Assembly (NCBI RefSeq): GCF_002776555.1
Contig: NZ_CP021497.1
Span: 186,001 to 250,000, forward strand
Direction: 5' to 3'
DNA from: Candidatus Legionella polyplacis
GTDB taxonomy: Bacteria; Pseudomonadota; Gammaproteobacteria; Legionellales; Legionellaceae
Length of the DNA: 64,000 nt
Positions 19,919 to 29,896 of the stretch are shown in pieces. The notes under the pieces were generated by a model, which did no database searches, was not told the origin of the DNA, and was given only the letters and a program-made list of their open reading frames with translations. The position numbers and the translations under genes were made by a program. Each line of letters begins with the position of its first letter. Positions within the stretch are counted from its first letter, which is position 1.

Positions 19919-20485
19919 TTACTTATTTCTAACTTTAGACAAGACAATCACAGAAATTATTGAAACTAATAGTATTAATGCTATTAATTCAAATGGAAAA
20001 ATATAATTAGAATAAAGTATTGTACCAACTTCCCTAGTGTGAACTATACTATCATACTTATTTATAACTTTATGATTAAATAATGATAAAAAAGATAAAT
20101 CAATCTTATTAAAATTTTGATTACTACTATTTAATAATAAACATTTAGGCAATACCAATATAAATAATGCTATCATAATAAACGATATTGCAAAAAACAA
20201 AATAAAATCTAAAATAGAAAAAGAATGATTAGAACCAATATTACTAGATGATCCTATCATCATCGTGACAAATAAAAATAAAGTTATTATAGCTCCAACA
20301 TAAACTAAAATAAAAACAAAAAATAAAAATTCCGCATTCTTTAATAACCATAACAAAGAAATAGACAAAAAATTTAACGCAAGAAACAATACACAATATA
20401 TCGGATTATTTTGAAATAAAACCATAAAAGTCAAAATTATTAATAAAATTGAATAAATATAAAATATAAATTCCTTTATAAACAT
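19919..20485 (-). CDS. nuoJ: NADH-quinone oxidoreductase subunit J
   Basis: NuoJ is a membrane subunit of complex I whose third helix moves during coupling. I chose ATG 20485 (188 residues). GGAGG lies 11 bases upstream, and the preceding TTG (20488) is also possible. The frame extends to 20539 but would then overlap nuoI. Visible features are five hydrophobic helices and the conserved FFVFILVYVGAIITLFLFVTM stretch with its Tyr-Val-Gly-Ala core near residues 55-70. The loop with HTREVGTILY before the last helix is also typical. Confidence 0.93.
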   Translation of the reverse strand: MFIKEFIFYIYSILLIILTFMVLFQNNPIYCVLFLALNFLSISLLWLLKNAEFLFFVFILVYVGAIITLFLFVTMMIGSSSNIGSNHSFSILDFILFFAISFIMIALFILVLPKCLLLNSSNQNFNKIDLSFLSLFNHKVINKYDSIVHTREVGTILYSNYIFPFELIALILLVSIISVIVLSKVRNK

Positions 20486-20516
20486 CAATAGAATATCCTC
20501 CAATATAAAAACATTG

Positions 20517-21038
20517 TTAATAATAATAATTTTTATCAATCTTTCTATTATAAATTATTTTTTTTTCCATCAAATCACCAATATCAAGTAATTGTTCTTT
20601 CGTAAAAAAATTTTGACCTTTTTTAGTAAAAAAATAATGACGAATAGGAGTTACAACAACTGAATCTACAGGACATGCCTCTTCACATAAACCACAACTA
20701 ATACATTTAAACATATCAATTTCATATTTTGTTGCCTTTCTCGTTCCATCTTTCTGAATTTTTGCTTCGATAGTAATCGCTAATGAAGGACAAATAGATT
20801 CACACAATCTACAAGCAATACACCTTTCCTCTCCATTTGGATATCTCCTTAAAGCTAGCATACCACGAAACCTAGGAGATACAGGTATATTATTCTCAGG
20901 GAATTGAACTGTTATTTTTTTCTTAAAAATTGCTCTTCCTGTAATCCATAAACCACGTAACATATCTAACAAAAAAAAATGAAAAACATAAAATTTTATT
21001 TTTTTACATAATCGTTTTATTTTATAAAACATCTTCAT
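20517..21038 (-). CDS. nuoI: NADH-quinone oxidoreductase subunit I (2 x 4Fe-4S)
   Basis: NuoI is a ferredoxin-like subunit carrying clusters N6a and N6b in the peripheral arm. The 173-residue protein has two classical motifs: [12 protein letters not shown] and [15 protein letters not shown]. The conserved [20 protein letters not shown] segment precedes the first. The N-terminal helix region is basic and hydrophobic, as usual. It starts 23 bases after nuoH. Confidence 0.96.
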   Translation of the reverse strand: MKMFYKIKRLCKKIKFYVFHFFLLDMLRGLWITGRAIFKKKITVQFPENNIPVSPRFRGMLALRRYPNGEERCIACRLCESICPSLAITIEAKIQKDGTRKATKYEIDMFKCISCGLCEEACPVDSVVVTPIRHYFFTKKGQNFFTKEQLLDIGDLMEKKIIYNRKIDKNYYY

Positions 21039-21061
21039 CCTTTTTTATTCATTTATTAAGA

Positions 21062-22078
21062 TTAAAACCAAGGTTTACAATGTAATTGTACCATACATAT
21101 AATAACAATTAACCAACAAAAACTAATAGGAACTAATATTTTCCATCCTAACTGCATTAAACTATCATATCGATATCGAGGAAATGTACCTCTAATCCAT
21201 AAATAAATAAATAAAAAAAATAAAACTTTAATTAATAACCATAAAAAACTGGGAACAGCAATAAAAAAATTATCTAAAAAAAATATACCATCAAAAGGAG
21301 ATAGCCAACCACCAAAAAATAATAAACTTATAACAGTAGATAAAAAAATCATATTAACATATTCAGAAAGAAAAAACATAGCAAAAATTACTCCAGAATA
21401 CTCAACATGAAATCCAGCTACAATCTCCGATTCTCCTTCTACTAAATCAAAAGGAGCTCTATTATTCTCAGCTATAGCAGAAATCAAAAATGTCATAAAT
21501 AATGGAAACATAGGTATTACCCACCAATGCCATATACCTCCACTTTGTGATTTCACAATATCAATTAAATTAGTGCTATTTGAAGCAAGAATTATACCTA
21601 TATATCCAATTCCCATTGGTATTTCATATGATATAGTTTGAGCAGCACTTCTCAAAGCACCCAACATAGCATATTTCGAATTTGATGACCATCCAGCTAT
21701 TAATATTGGATATACCCCCATAGAACTTATCATAAAAATAAATAAAACACCTAAATTTAGGTTACTAAAAACCATAGTATATGACAAAGGTATAACAGAC
21801 CATCCCATCAAAGAAATAATTAAAGAAATAATAGGAGAAAAAATAAATAAAAACTTATTAGATTCTACAGGAAAAATAATCTCTTTTGTAAACAATTTAA
21901 TAATATCAGAAAATGGTTGAAGTAATCCTTTCCAACCCACTCTATTTGGACCAATACGTAATTGAATATAAGCAATTATTTTCCTTTCTGCATATGTTAA
22001 GTATGCTACACAAAACATCAAAAGAAAAATAAATATTAAAATCTTTATAAAAAGAAATAATAAATTACTTATATACAT
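21062..22078 (-). CDS. nuoH: NADH-quinone oxidoreductase subunit H
   Basis: NuoH forms the quinone chamber at the junction of the membrane and peripheral arms. The 338-residue protein has eight or so helices and the strongly conserved elements AERKIIAYIQLRIGPNRVG, ENNRAPFDLVEGESEIVAG and the C-terminal RGTFPRYRYDSLMQLGWK. Length is near E. coli (325). It begins nine bases after nuoG. Confidence 0.97.
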   Translation of the reverse strand: MYISNLLFLFIKILIFIFLLMFCVAYLTYAERKIIAYIQLRIGPNRVGWKGLLQPFSDIIKLFTKEIIFPVESNKFLFIFSPIISLIISLMGWSVIPLSYTMVFSNLNLGVLFIFMISSMGVYPILIAGWSSNSKYAMLGALRSAAQTISYEIPMGIGYIGIILASNSTNLIDIVKSQSGGIWHWWVIPMFPLFMTFLISAIAENNRAPFDLVEGESEIVAGFHVEYSGVIFAMFFLSEYVNMIFLSTVISLLFFGGWLSPFDGIFFLDNFFIAVPSFLWLLIKVLFFLFIYLWIRGTFPRYRYDSLMQLGWKILVPISFCWLIVIICMVQLHCKPWF

Positions 22079-22087
22079 AAAATATCT

Positions 22088-24460
22088 TTAATCAATTTTT
22101 TTTAAATATACCTTTAAAAAGGAACATCCTAAATTCGATGTTTCCAACATAGCATTTACTATCCAAACCATGTTAATCCCAACTCTATTATCATATTTAA
22201 CAGGTAACATCACACTCATACTATACTCTTGAGAAACAAGAATAAATTTAGAAGATAATAAATTAATTCTTTTTGCAGTATTAGGATTTATTCTTACATA
22301 AGCTTTATCTAAATCTGAAGACGGGCATGTTTGCAATTCATAAGAATTTCGGACAATCATATCAACTCTATATAGAGGCCACTCTCCAACACGAACCAAA
22401 CAATTCTGAGAAATAGGAAATTTCTCCGGAAAATATGGACGATATTTAATTTTTTCAGATTTTTTTAAAATAGATTTAATTTCAGATAAAACTTCATAAA
22501 TTGATAAATATTCAAATCCACTGCAATTTAACATATTTCCTAACACCCTAAAAATTTTCCAAGCAGGTTTAGATTCAACATATGGATTACAAACATGCTT
22601 AACTGTCTGCCAAATATTATTAATATTAATATATGTTCCATCGGTTTCATAATAAGGAGCTATAGGCAATAAAACACTTGCATATTTTTTAACTTGATTA
22701 TTTTGAAAAGCAGAAAAAACAACAACAAAATCAGCATTTTTTATAGAATTCAATGCTAAACAAGAATTAGCAAAATCAAACTCCGGCTCTACTGCCAATA
22801 AAATATAACCTTTTAATTCTTTTCTTAAAGAAGACTGAACATCCATTCCTGGATTATTTACAGGAATACCACCAATTGTTCTGTGTGGCAAAAATCCAGA
22901 AATACAAGCACCCAAACTATTTGATCCAGAAGTTAATCTAAATATTCTTACACCGCTAAACAATTTAAAATAATACAATAATGTACGTAATAAAGAAGAA
23001 TCTGGATGGTTCTCAAATATAGAACCTGTAATAATAACAGAATTTTGATAACATAAAGACTTAGCAATAAATAAAGTTTCATTATCTACTGTTAAATCTC
23101 TAAAAAACTTTTTTAATTCTTTAGGTAGAAAAAAATCATTTGGCAAAATAGATAATACTAACTTAGCTAGTTGTAATGATAAATCCTGTACTGGTAAAAT
23201 TATCTTTTTTTCAATATCAAAATTGTGATTATAATCAATAGGATTTATAACAAACAATTTAGCACCATTAAGAAATGCCTCCCGAATTTTTAATCCAACT
23301 AAAGGTACTTCTCTATGAATATTAGATCCTAAAATAAGTATATTTTTTTGTTCTGCAATTAAAGAATACGATAAAGAACTATATGGGGCTAATTCTTGAT
23401 AATTTTGATCTCTAAAATCAATCTGTTGTAATCTATGATCTAAATTATTTATTCCAATAGACCTCATTAATTTTTGAAGCAAATAAAATTCTTCTAATGT
23501 AGATGAAGGAGAAGCAAAAACTGCAATTTGTTCAGGACCATATTTTTGTAATATATTTAAAATACCATCAGATACAAATTTTAAAGCTACAGACCAATCC
23601 ACAGAACACCATTTTCCATCATTCTTTAACATTGGTTTACTTGCACGAAATTTGCTTTGTAATCCTAAATAACTAAAACGATCTCTATCAGAAATCCAAC
23701 ATTCATTAATATTCTTATTCTCTCTAGAAGTAACTCTAAAGACTTTATCTCTATCCACATGAAAATAAATATTTGATCCCAAACAATCATGAATAGATAC
23801 ACCATCATACTGATGTAGTTCCCATGAACGCTTCAATGATCTAAATGGTTTAGAAGATAAAGCACCAACTGGACATAAATCGATCATATTTCCAGATACT
23901 TCTGATGTTATAAATGATTTTATATATGTACCTATTTTTATTTTTTCTCCTTTTCCTAGCAAACCTAATTCATGAGATCCATTAATTTCTCTATCAAAAC
24001 GAATACATCTAGTACAATAAATACATCTTGTCATCTCAGAAGCAATTAAAGATCCAAAATTGTCATTACTAAATACTCTTTTTTCTTCTTTATATACTGA
24101 AGAATCAGACCCAAACTCCATAGAAAAATCTTGCAACTCACACTCTCCTCCTTGATCACAAATAGGACAATCTAACGGATGATTGATCAATAAAAATTCC
24201 ATAACAGATTTTTGAGCCTCAATAACTTTCTTAGATTTAGTAAAAATTTTTATCTCTTTATTAATTACTGTTGAACAAGCAGGAAACAACTTATTAAATC
24301 CATAAATCTCTACAAGACACATTCTACAATTTGAAGCTAACGATAACTGTTTGTGATAACAAAATCTTGGTATATAAATACCTTTATCATCAGCAACTTG
24401 AATAATAGTTCTTCCTTTTTTAACCTTAAAAATATTATTATTTATTTCTATTTCAATCAT
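22088..24460 (-). CDS. nuoG: NADH-quinone oxidoreductase subunit G
   Basis: NuoG is the large iron-sulfur subunit of the peripheral arm. The start is ATG 24460 (MIEIEINNNIFKV), giving 790 residues; the longer frame to 24574 would overlap nuoF by 98 bases and adds non-conserved sequence. The 2Fe-2S motif region (CYHKQ and SNCRMCLVE) is followed by CPICDQGGECELQD, then the 4Fe-4S motifs CIYCTRCIRF and LCPVGALS. A long molybdopterin-oxidoreductase-like domain follows. It lies 16 bases after nuoF. Confidence 0.95.
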   Translation of the reverse strand: MIEIEINNNIFKVKKGRTIIQVADDKGIYIPRFCYHKQLSLASNCRMCLVEIYGFNKLFPACSTVINKEIKIFTKSKKVIEAQKSVMEFLLINHPLDCPICDQGGECELQDFSMEFGSDSSVYKEEKRVFSNDNFGSLIASEMTRCIYCTRCIRFDREINGSHELGLLGKGEKIKIGTYIKSFITSEVSGNMIDLCPVGALSSKPFRSLKRSWELHQYDGVSIHDCLGSNIYFHVDRDKVFRVTSRENKNINECWISDRDRFSYLGLQSKFRASKPMLKNDGKWCSVDWSVALKFVSDGILNILQKYGPEQIAVFASPSSTLEEFYLLQKLMRSIGINNLDHRLQQIDFRDQNYQELAPYSSLSYSLIAEQKNILILGSNIHREVPLVGLKIREAFLNGAKLFVINPIDYNHNFDIEKKIILPVQDLSLQLAKLVLSILPNDFFLPKELKKFFRDLTVDNETLFIAKSLCYQNSVIITGSIFENHPDSSLLRTLLYYFKLFSGVRIFRLTSGSNSLGACISGFLPHRTIGGIPVNNPGMDVQSSLRKELKGYILLAVEPEFDFANSCLALNSIKNADFVVVFSAFQNNQVKKYASVLLPIAPYYETDGTYININNIWQTVKHVCNPYVESKPAWKIFRVLGNMLNCSGFEYLSIYEVLSEIKSILKKSEKIKYRPYFPEKFPISQNCLVRVGEWPLYRVDMIVRNSYELQTCPSSDLDKAYVRINPNTAKRINLLSSKFILVSQEYSMSVMLPVKYDNRVGINMVWIVNAMLETSNLGCSFLKVYLKKID

Positions 24461-24476
24461 TTTTAAAAATTTTTTA

Positions 24477-25745
24477 TTAAAAAAAAATCTTCTTCTTAAT
24501 AAAACACTCAAATTCATCATAAAAATTTTTAATAAAACTTTGAACAGGCCATGATGCTGCATCTCCAAAAGCACAAATAGTTTTCCCTTCTATATTATTA
24601 GCTATATTAATCAATGTATCAATATCATTAAGATTTCCAAGTCCATATTTTATTTTACGAACCAATCTAAACATCCATCCAACTCCTTCTCTACAAGGAG
24701 TACATTGCCCACAAGACTCTTCCATATAAAATTTTGTAATACAATATAAAGCATTAACCATACACGTATTTTCATTCATTACAATGATAGCACCAGAACC
24801 TAATCCAGAACCAATATCCCTTAAACTATCAAAATCTAAATCTAAATCCATCATAATCTCCCCTAAAACGACTTTCATAGAAGTTCCACCTGGTATTACA
24901 GCTTTAATTTTATTTCCACCATACACCCCTCCTGCTAAAGATAAAACCGATCTAAAAGGAGTACCTAAAGAAACTTCATAATTTCCAGGTCGATTAACAT
25001 GCCCAGTAACACTAAAACATTTTGTACCTCCATTATTAGGGGGTTTTCCAATATTCAAAAACCACTCTCCTCCTTTTTCTACAATTAATGGTATAGATGC
25101 TAAAGTTTCTGTATTATTTATAAGGGTAGGTTTTCCATATAAACCAAATTTAGCAGGCAACGGTGGTTTAAATCTAGGTTGCCCTATTTTACCTTCTAAC
25201 GAATTCAATAAGGCAGTTTCCTCTCCACAAATATACGAACCTGCTCCTAAATGATTATATAAATCAAAATTAATATTACTATTTAATATATTCTTTCCTA
25301 AAAAACCAAATATATATGCTTCTTTTATTGCTTCTTCCATTCTTTTAAATGGCAACCAAAATTCCCCCCTTATATAATTATAACCGATCTTAGCTCCAAT
25401 AGTATAACCGGCAATAATCATTCCTTCAATTAATTGATGTGGATTGTATGTTAATATATATCTATCTTTACAAGTTCCAGGCTCACCTTCATCAGAATTA
25501 CATACAACATATTTATCCTCATTCTGAGTTCTATCTATAGCATCCCATTTCACATATGTAGGAAAGCCAGCACCACCTCTTCCTCTTAAAGAAGATATTT
25601 TTATCTCTTTTATAATTTCCTCAGGAGACATATTAGTACGAATAATATATTTTAAAGCAGAATAACCTCCAACGCTTTGATACGCAGATAAAGTCCAAGA
25701 TTTTTTTAAATGAAGAGTCCTATAACAAACTTGATTTAATTTCAT
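24477..25745 (-). CDS. nuoF: NADH-quinone oxidoreductase subunit F (NADH/FMN binding)
   Basis: NuoF binds NADH and FMN and carries cluster N3, the entry point of electrons. The start is ATG 25745 (422 residues). FMN/NADH-binding glycines appear in SLRGRGGAGFPTYVKW and in HLGAGSYICGEETALLNSLE. The 4Fe-4S motif ESCGQCTPCREG is near residue 350, with the fourth cysteine further on in TICAFGDAA. All expected residues are present. It follows nuoE by 36 bases. Confidence 0.97.
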   Translation of the reverse strand: MKLNQVCYRTLHLKKSWTLSAYQSVGGYSALKYIIRTNMSPEEIIKEIKISSLRGRGGAGFPTYVKWDAIDRTQNEDKYVVCNSDEGEPGTCKDRYILTYNPHQLIEGMIIAGYTIGAKIGYNYIRGEFWLPFKRMEEAIKEAYIFGFLGKNILNSNINFDLYNHLGAGSYICGEETALLNSLEGKIGQPRFKPPLPAKFGLYGKPTLINNTETLASIPLIVEKGGEWFLNIGKPPNNGGTKCFSVTGHVNRPGNYEVSLGTPFRSVLSLAGGVYGGNKIKAVIPGGTSMKVVLGEIMMDLDLDFDSLRDIGSGLGSGAIIVMNENTCMVNALYCITKFYMEESCGQCTPCREGVGWMFRLVRKIKYGLGNLNDIDTLINIANNIEGKTICAFGDAASWPVQSFIKNFYDEFECFIKKKIFF

Positions 25746-25781
25746 CAAATTTTAATTTAAATTAACCTATTATTTTATGTA

Positions 25782-26273
25782 TTATAAATATTTTTTTAAA
25801 ATAAAATCAACTTTATCAAAAGTAATATTTTTATATAAATTTTTATTTATTTTTATAACAGGAGCATGAATACAAAATGCCAAACATGAAACCTCTTTCA
25901 AAGTAAATTTTCCATCTTTTGTGGTTTCATTAAAAGAAATATCTAATTTATTTTTAATATATTCAACAACATTATCGGCATTTAACAAACAACATGATAA
26001 ACTAGTACAAATACTAATAACATACTTTCCAACACGATTTAAAAAAAACATAGAATAAAACTTAGCAACTTCATAAACAGAGATATATGAAACACCTAAA
26101 TAGTTTGCTACAGCAACAATTAATTCATCATTTAAATAACCATATATTTCTTGAACTATCATAAGAATTCTTATTACCGAAGATTTCTTCCCATAAACCG
26201 GATATTTTAATATCCAATCATTAATTTCTTTTAATTTACTAGAATCTACTAATTGATCAAGTGTTTTACTCAT
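25782..26273 (-). CDS. nuoE: NADH-quinone oxidoreductase subunit E (2Fe-2S)
   Basis: NuoE carries cluster N1a beside the FMN site. The 163-residue protein has an N-terminal helical bundle and a thioredoxin-like domain. Its four ligands are in ICTSLSC and VSCLAFC, the usual C-x4-C and C-x3-C pattern. Length is normal (E. coli 166). It lies between nuoD, after a 101-bp spacer, and nuoF. Confidence 0.95.
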   Translation of the reverse strand: MSKTLDQLVDSSKLKEINDWILKYPVYGKKSSVIRILMIVQEIYGYLNDELIVAVANYLGVSYISVYEVAKFYSMFFLNRVGKYVISICTSLSCCLLNADNVVEYIKNKLDISFNETTKDGKFTLKEVSCLAFCIHAPVIKINKNLYKNITFDKVDFILKKYL

Positions 26274-26374
26274 ATAAATTCATTATATACGTATTACTTT
26301 ATCTAAATTCTATTGATATAGAATACCCTTGCCCAAATCTTGTTATACCAACATATATTTTAATATTAAAAAAC

Positions 26375-27625
26375 TTACCTATCTATTTCTCCAAAAACAA
26401 TATCCTGACTAGCAAGAATTGATACTCCATCAGCTAATAAATGTCCTTTAACCATTTTATGATAATTTGCTAAATGCACAAATGAAGGAGATCGTATTTT
26501 AATCCTATACGGTTTGTTAGATCCATCCGATACTAAATATATTCCAAATTCTCCTTTTGGAGCCTCTACAGCTGCATAAACTTCTCCAACCGGAACAAAA
26601 AAACCTTCAGAAAATAATTTAAAATGATGAATTAAAGATTCCATATTATATTTTATACTATTTCTAGATGGTGGGGAAATTTTAAAATCATTTACCTTAA
26701 TAGGTCCAGGATGATTATTAAGCCATTTTATACATTGTTTTATAATAACATTAGATTGACGCATTTCTTCAATGCGAACCAAATACCTATCATAACAATC
26801 CCCATTAAACCTTACTGGTACATCAAAATTAATATATTCATATGCAGCATACGACTGTTTTTTACGTAAATCCCATTTTACCCCAGAAGCTCTGAGCATT
26901 GGACCTGTAAATCCCCATTTCAATGCATCCTCTTTAGAAACAATTCCTACATCTATATTTCTTTGCTTCCATATTCTATTATCAGTTAACAATGTTTCAT
27001 ATTCATCTACACATTTTGGAAATCTCTCAGTAAAGTCCCACAAAAAATCAAGAAAACTCCCTTCACGACTCTCATTTATTTTTTTAATATCTTTTTCATT
27101 ACCTACAATGGAAGATTTATATCTTGGCATAAATTCTGGTAAATCACGAACAACACCTCCAGGTCTATAATATTTAGCATGCATACGAGCTCCAGAAACA
27201 GCTTCATAACAATCAAATAAATCCTCTCTTTCTCTAAAACAATAAAGAAAAACAGTCATAGCTCCAATATCTAATGCTGTAGCACCTAACCATAATAAAT
27301 GATTTAATATTCTAGTAATCTCATCAAACAATGTTCTAATATACTTTGCTCTTATTGGAATATCTAAACCTAAAAGTTTTTCTATAGCTAACACATAACT
27401 ATGTTCATTACACAACATAGATACATAATCTAACCTATCCATATATCCAATATTTTGCAAATAAGGCTTGGTCTCTATAAGTTTTTCAGTTGCACGATGT
27501 AAAAAACCAATATGAGGATCAGCTCCAACTATAGTTTCTCCTTCTAATTCTAATACTAAACGTAATACACCATGCGAAGCAGGATGTTGAGGTCCAAAAT
27601 TTAAAGTATAAGTTTTTAATTCCAT
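26375..27625 (-). CDS. nuoD: NADH-quinone oxidoreductase subunit D
   Basis: NuoD (49-kDa homologue) lines the quinone-binding site. The 416-residue protein shows the family signature [22 protein letters not shown] in three parts at residues 8-29. Further on are [18 protein letters not shown], the segment GVVRDLPE, and the C-terminal PSFVHLANY. It is separate from nuoC, unlike the fused NuoCD of E. coli, as in Legionella and alphaproteobacteria. Confidence 0.97.
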   Translation of the reverse strand: MELKTYTLNFGPQHPASHGVLRLVLELEGETIVGADPHIGFLHRATEKLIETKPYLQNIGYMDRLDYVSMLCNEHSYVLAIEKLLGLDIPIRAKYIRTLFDEITRILNHLLWLGATALDIGAMTVFLYCFREREDLFDCYEAVSGARMHAKYYRPGGVVRDLPEFMPRYKSSIVGNEKDIKKINESREGSFLDFLWDFTERFPKCVDEYETLLTDNRIWKQRNIDVGIVSKEDALKWGFTGPMLRASGVKWDLRKKQSYAAYEYINFDVPVRFNGDCYDRYLVRIEEMRQSNVIIKQCIKWLNNHPGPIKVNDFKISPPSRNSIKYNMESLIHHFKLFSEGFFVPVGEVYAAVEAPKGEFGIYLVSDGSNKPYRIKIRSPSFVHLANYHKMVKGHLLADGVSILASQDIVFGEIDR

Positions 27626-27695
27626 ATATTTCTTTTTTTATAGTTTAATAGAAATATTCATTACACATAAAATCTATTTATCTTACAAACCATAT

Positions 27696-28340
27696 TTATT
27701 TTTTTATAACTTTAGGAACAGTAATTCTTGATTTAATATTCACTGGCTCATAAATTACTTTTCCTAAAACATCATCATAGTAAACTTCCGAATAACCTAT
27801 AATAGGAAAATCTTTTCTTAATGGATAATGCATAAATCCATAATCAGTTAATATTCTTCTCAAATCAGGATGTCCATCAAATAAAATTCCATACATATCA
27901 TATGCTTCTCTTTCAAACCAATCAGCTACCTCCCAAATATCATAAACAGAAGGAACTATTAAATCTTCGTTATCAATAAAAGACTTTACACGAACACGAT
28001 GATTTTTTTCAATAGATAACAAATGATATACAACTGCAAACCTATTTTTATTGAAATCCAATATTTTACTTTTTTTTTCTAATACAGCCCTAGAAAAACC
28101 ACATACTGTTGCTGATCTTACATTCCAATCAGATTTTCCATAATCTAAATAATCTACTCCGCACAAATCAACTAATTGATTAAAACTAAATTCATTATTA
28201 GTTTTTAAAACTAATAAAATATCTTTCAAAGAAAATAAATCACATTCTAATGTAATTTCATTATGATTAATCATTATTTTACTATTATAATTTTTTAATT
28301 TATCTCGTAATTTATTATATAAATTAATTATATCTTTCAT
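27696..28340 (-). CDS. nuoC: NADH-quinone oxidoreductase subunit C
   Basis: NuoC (30-kDa homologue) is a peripheral-arm subunit packed against NuoD. The 214-residue protein keeps the landmark WEVADWFEREAYDMYGILFDG (split at residues 135-155) and HPDLRRILTDYGFMHYPLRKDFP. Length is normal for unfused NuoC. It lies 51 bases after nuoB and 70 bases before nuoD. Confidence 0.96.
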   Translation of the reverse strand: MKDIINLYNKLRDKLKNYNSKIMINHNEITLECDLFSLKDILLVLKTNNEFSFNQLVDLCGVDYLDYGKSDWNVRSATVCGFSRAVLEKKSKILDFNKNRFAVVYHLLSIEKNHRVRVKSFIDNEDLIVPSVYDIWEVADWFEREAYDMYGILFDGHPDLRRILTDYGFMHYPLRKDFPIIGYSEVYYDDVLGKVIYEPVNIKSRITVPKVIKK

Positions 28341-28391
28341 AAAACTTTATAAAAAATTTTAATACTATTAACTAATTTTATTAAAAAACAA

Positions 28392-28856
28392 TTATTTTTT
28401 CTTAATTTTATTCTGTAATTGTATTATACCATAGATCAATGCTTCAGCAGTAGGAGGACATCCAGGTATATAAATATCAACAGGTACAATTCGATTACAT
28501 CCACGAACAACAGAATAAGAATAATGATAATACCCACCTCCATTAGCACAAGACCCCATAGAAATAACCCATTTTGGATTAGGCATTTGATCATAAACTC
28601 TTCTTAAAGCAGGTGCCATTTTATTACATAATGTTCCAGCAACAATCATAACATCAGATTGACGTGGACTTGGTCTAAATAAAACACCAAAACGATCTAA
28701 ATCGTATCTAGATGAACCAGCATGCATCATTTCTATAGCACAACAAGCCAAACCAAACGTCATAGGCCATAATGAATTCCCTTGAGCCCAATTTACCAAC
28801 TTCTCTATAGAAGTTAACAAATATTTTTTTTCTTCTAAAGAACTAACTTTACTAAT
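28392..28856 (-). CDS. nuoB: NADH-quinone oxidoreductase subunit B, probable ATT start
   Basis: NuoB carries cluster N2, the last iron-sulfur cluster before quinone. The conserved core is clear: [44 protein letters not shown] and [15 protein letters not shown], with all four cluster cysteines. No in-frame ATG or GTG exists upstream of [11 protein letters not shown]. The only conventional candidate is a TTG at 28820, which would leave 142 residues. Upstream codons still read like a NuoB N-terminus ([11 protein letters not shown]). GAGG (28868-28865) sits eight bases before an in-frame ATT at 28856, giving 154 residues, near the usual 158. An in-frame TGA just beyond excludes a much longer form. 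The ATT start is inferred. Confidence 0.9.
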   Translation of the reverse strand: MSKVSSLEEKKYLLTSIEKLVNWAQGNSLWPMTFGLACCAIEMMHAGSSRYDLDRFGVLFRPSPRQSDVMIVAGTLCNKMAPALRRVYDQMPNPKWVISMGSCANGGGYYHYSYSVVRGCNRIVPVDIYIPGCPPTAEALIYGIIQLQNKIKKK

Positions 28857-28941
28857 ATAATTTACCTCACTAATTCATATCTATAAAATAGTATCTAATT
28901 ATTTATATAATCATTTATCTATAAAATTTTAATAATAAAAC

Positions 28942-29289
28942 TTATTTCCAATTTAACGCTCCAGATCTCCATTCATACATAAATCCAATTACCAATAACA
29001 CTAAAAACAATGCCATTCCATATATTCCAATATAATTCAACTTACGAAAAACTATAACCCAAGGAAAAATAAAAATAGTTTCTACATCAAATAAAACAAA
29101 TAATATAGAAACTAAATAAAATTTTACATCAAACGGATCATGTGCATGTTTATAGGTATCAAAACCACATTCATACGATAAACTTTTATCTTTATTCTCA
29201 ATAAAAGTATTAATTAACAAACTAAAACCTACTATCATTACACTAATAAAAAACGCAACAATAAAAAAAATTAAAATTGATAAATACAT
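28942..29289 (-). CDS. nuoA: NADH-quinone oxidoreductase subunit A
   Basis: NuoA is a small membrane subunit near the quinone site. The 115-residue protein has three hydrophobic helices. The conserved loop SYECGFDTYKHAHDPFDVKFYL carries the functionally important cysteine (loop around residues 39-60), followed by FVLFDVETIFIFPW. Length is normal. It is the first gene of the cluster, 52 bp after tRNA-Leu, with which it may share transcription. Confidence 0.95.
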   Translation of the reverse strand: MYLSILIFFIVAFFISVMIVGFSLLINTFIENKDKSLSYECGFDTYKHAHDPFDVKFYLVSILFVLFDVETIFIFPWVIVFRKLNYIGIYGMALFLVLLVIGFMYEWRSGALNWK

Positions 29290-29341
29290 TAAAAATCACC
29301 CATAATATAATAATATTAAATAAAAATATAAAATAATTTTA

Positions 29342-29432
29342 TACCGAAGATCGGATTCGAACCGATACAGCTATAAATTAATTAGCTATCGCTCCCTCAA
29401 AGCGACGTGTCTACCAATTCCACCACTTCGGT
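29342..29432 (-). tRNA. tRNA-Leu (anticodon GAG)
   Basis: This is a class II tRNA with a long variable arm. The acceptor ACCGAAG pairs with CTTCGGT, discriminator A. The D arm region is TGGTGGAATTGGTAGACACG, and the anticodon loop TTGAGGG has GAG at 29398-29396. The variable arm TAGCTAATTAATTTATAGCT pairs on itself, and the T loop is GGTTCGAATCC. CCA is not encoded. Its position between secG and nuoA is shared with Legionella. Confidence 0.95.
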
Positions 29433-29554
29433 ATTGAATTAACAAAAATCATTTTTTATTTTCCTATGTATAAATATACATAAAAAATATATAAAAATAT
29501 ATCAATATCACTAAAATTACTAAAAATAATTAATCATCAAACATTTTATTCCTG

Positions 29555-29896
29555 TCAATAAAATGTATTCTTTATTTTATATACAGAAGAAGGAACTAAC
29601 ACATTTTCCCCAAACATATCTCCTGCATAATTTTTATTATGATTAACTAATGTTAAATTTTTTAATTTAACTGAAAGACAATATGACAAAGATATACTTG
29701 TAATAAAAAAAAATAAAGATAAAACAGTTGTTAATTTATATAAAAAACTATTTAAACCTTTACTTCCAAATAATGTACTAGAAATACTAGAATTAAAAGA
29801 AAAATTCATACTAGATCCTTTGCTATTTTGAAATAACACTAAAAAAATTAAAATAAAAGAAATTAAAATATGAATTATCAATATAAATTTATACAT
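29555..29896 (-). CDS. secG: Protein translocase subunit SecG
   Basis: SecG is the accessory subunit of the SecYEG channel. The 113-residue protein has two hydrophobic helices (about residues 3-22 and 52-72). Between them is the conserved polar loop VLFQNSKGSSMNFSF, followed by SSTLFGSKG, typical of SecG. The start codon lies inside the 3' end of tpiA, a 19-bp overlap, so translation is probably coupled. Confidence 0.93.
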   Translation of the reverse strand: MYKFILIIHILISFILIFLVLFQNSKGSSMNFSFNSSISSTLFGSKGLNSFLYKLTTVLSLFFFITSISLSYCLSVKLKNLTLVNHNKNYAGDMFGENVLVPSSVYKIKNTFY

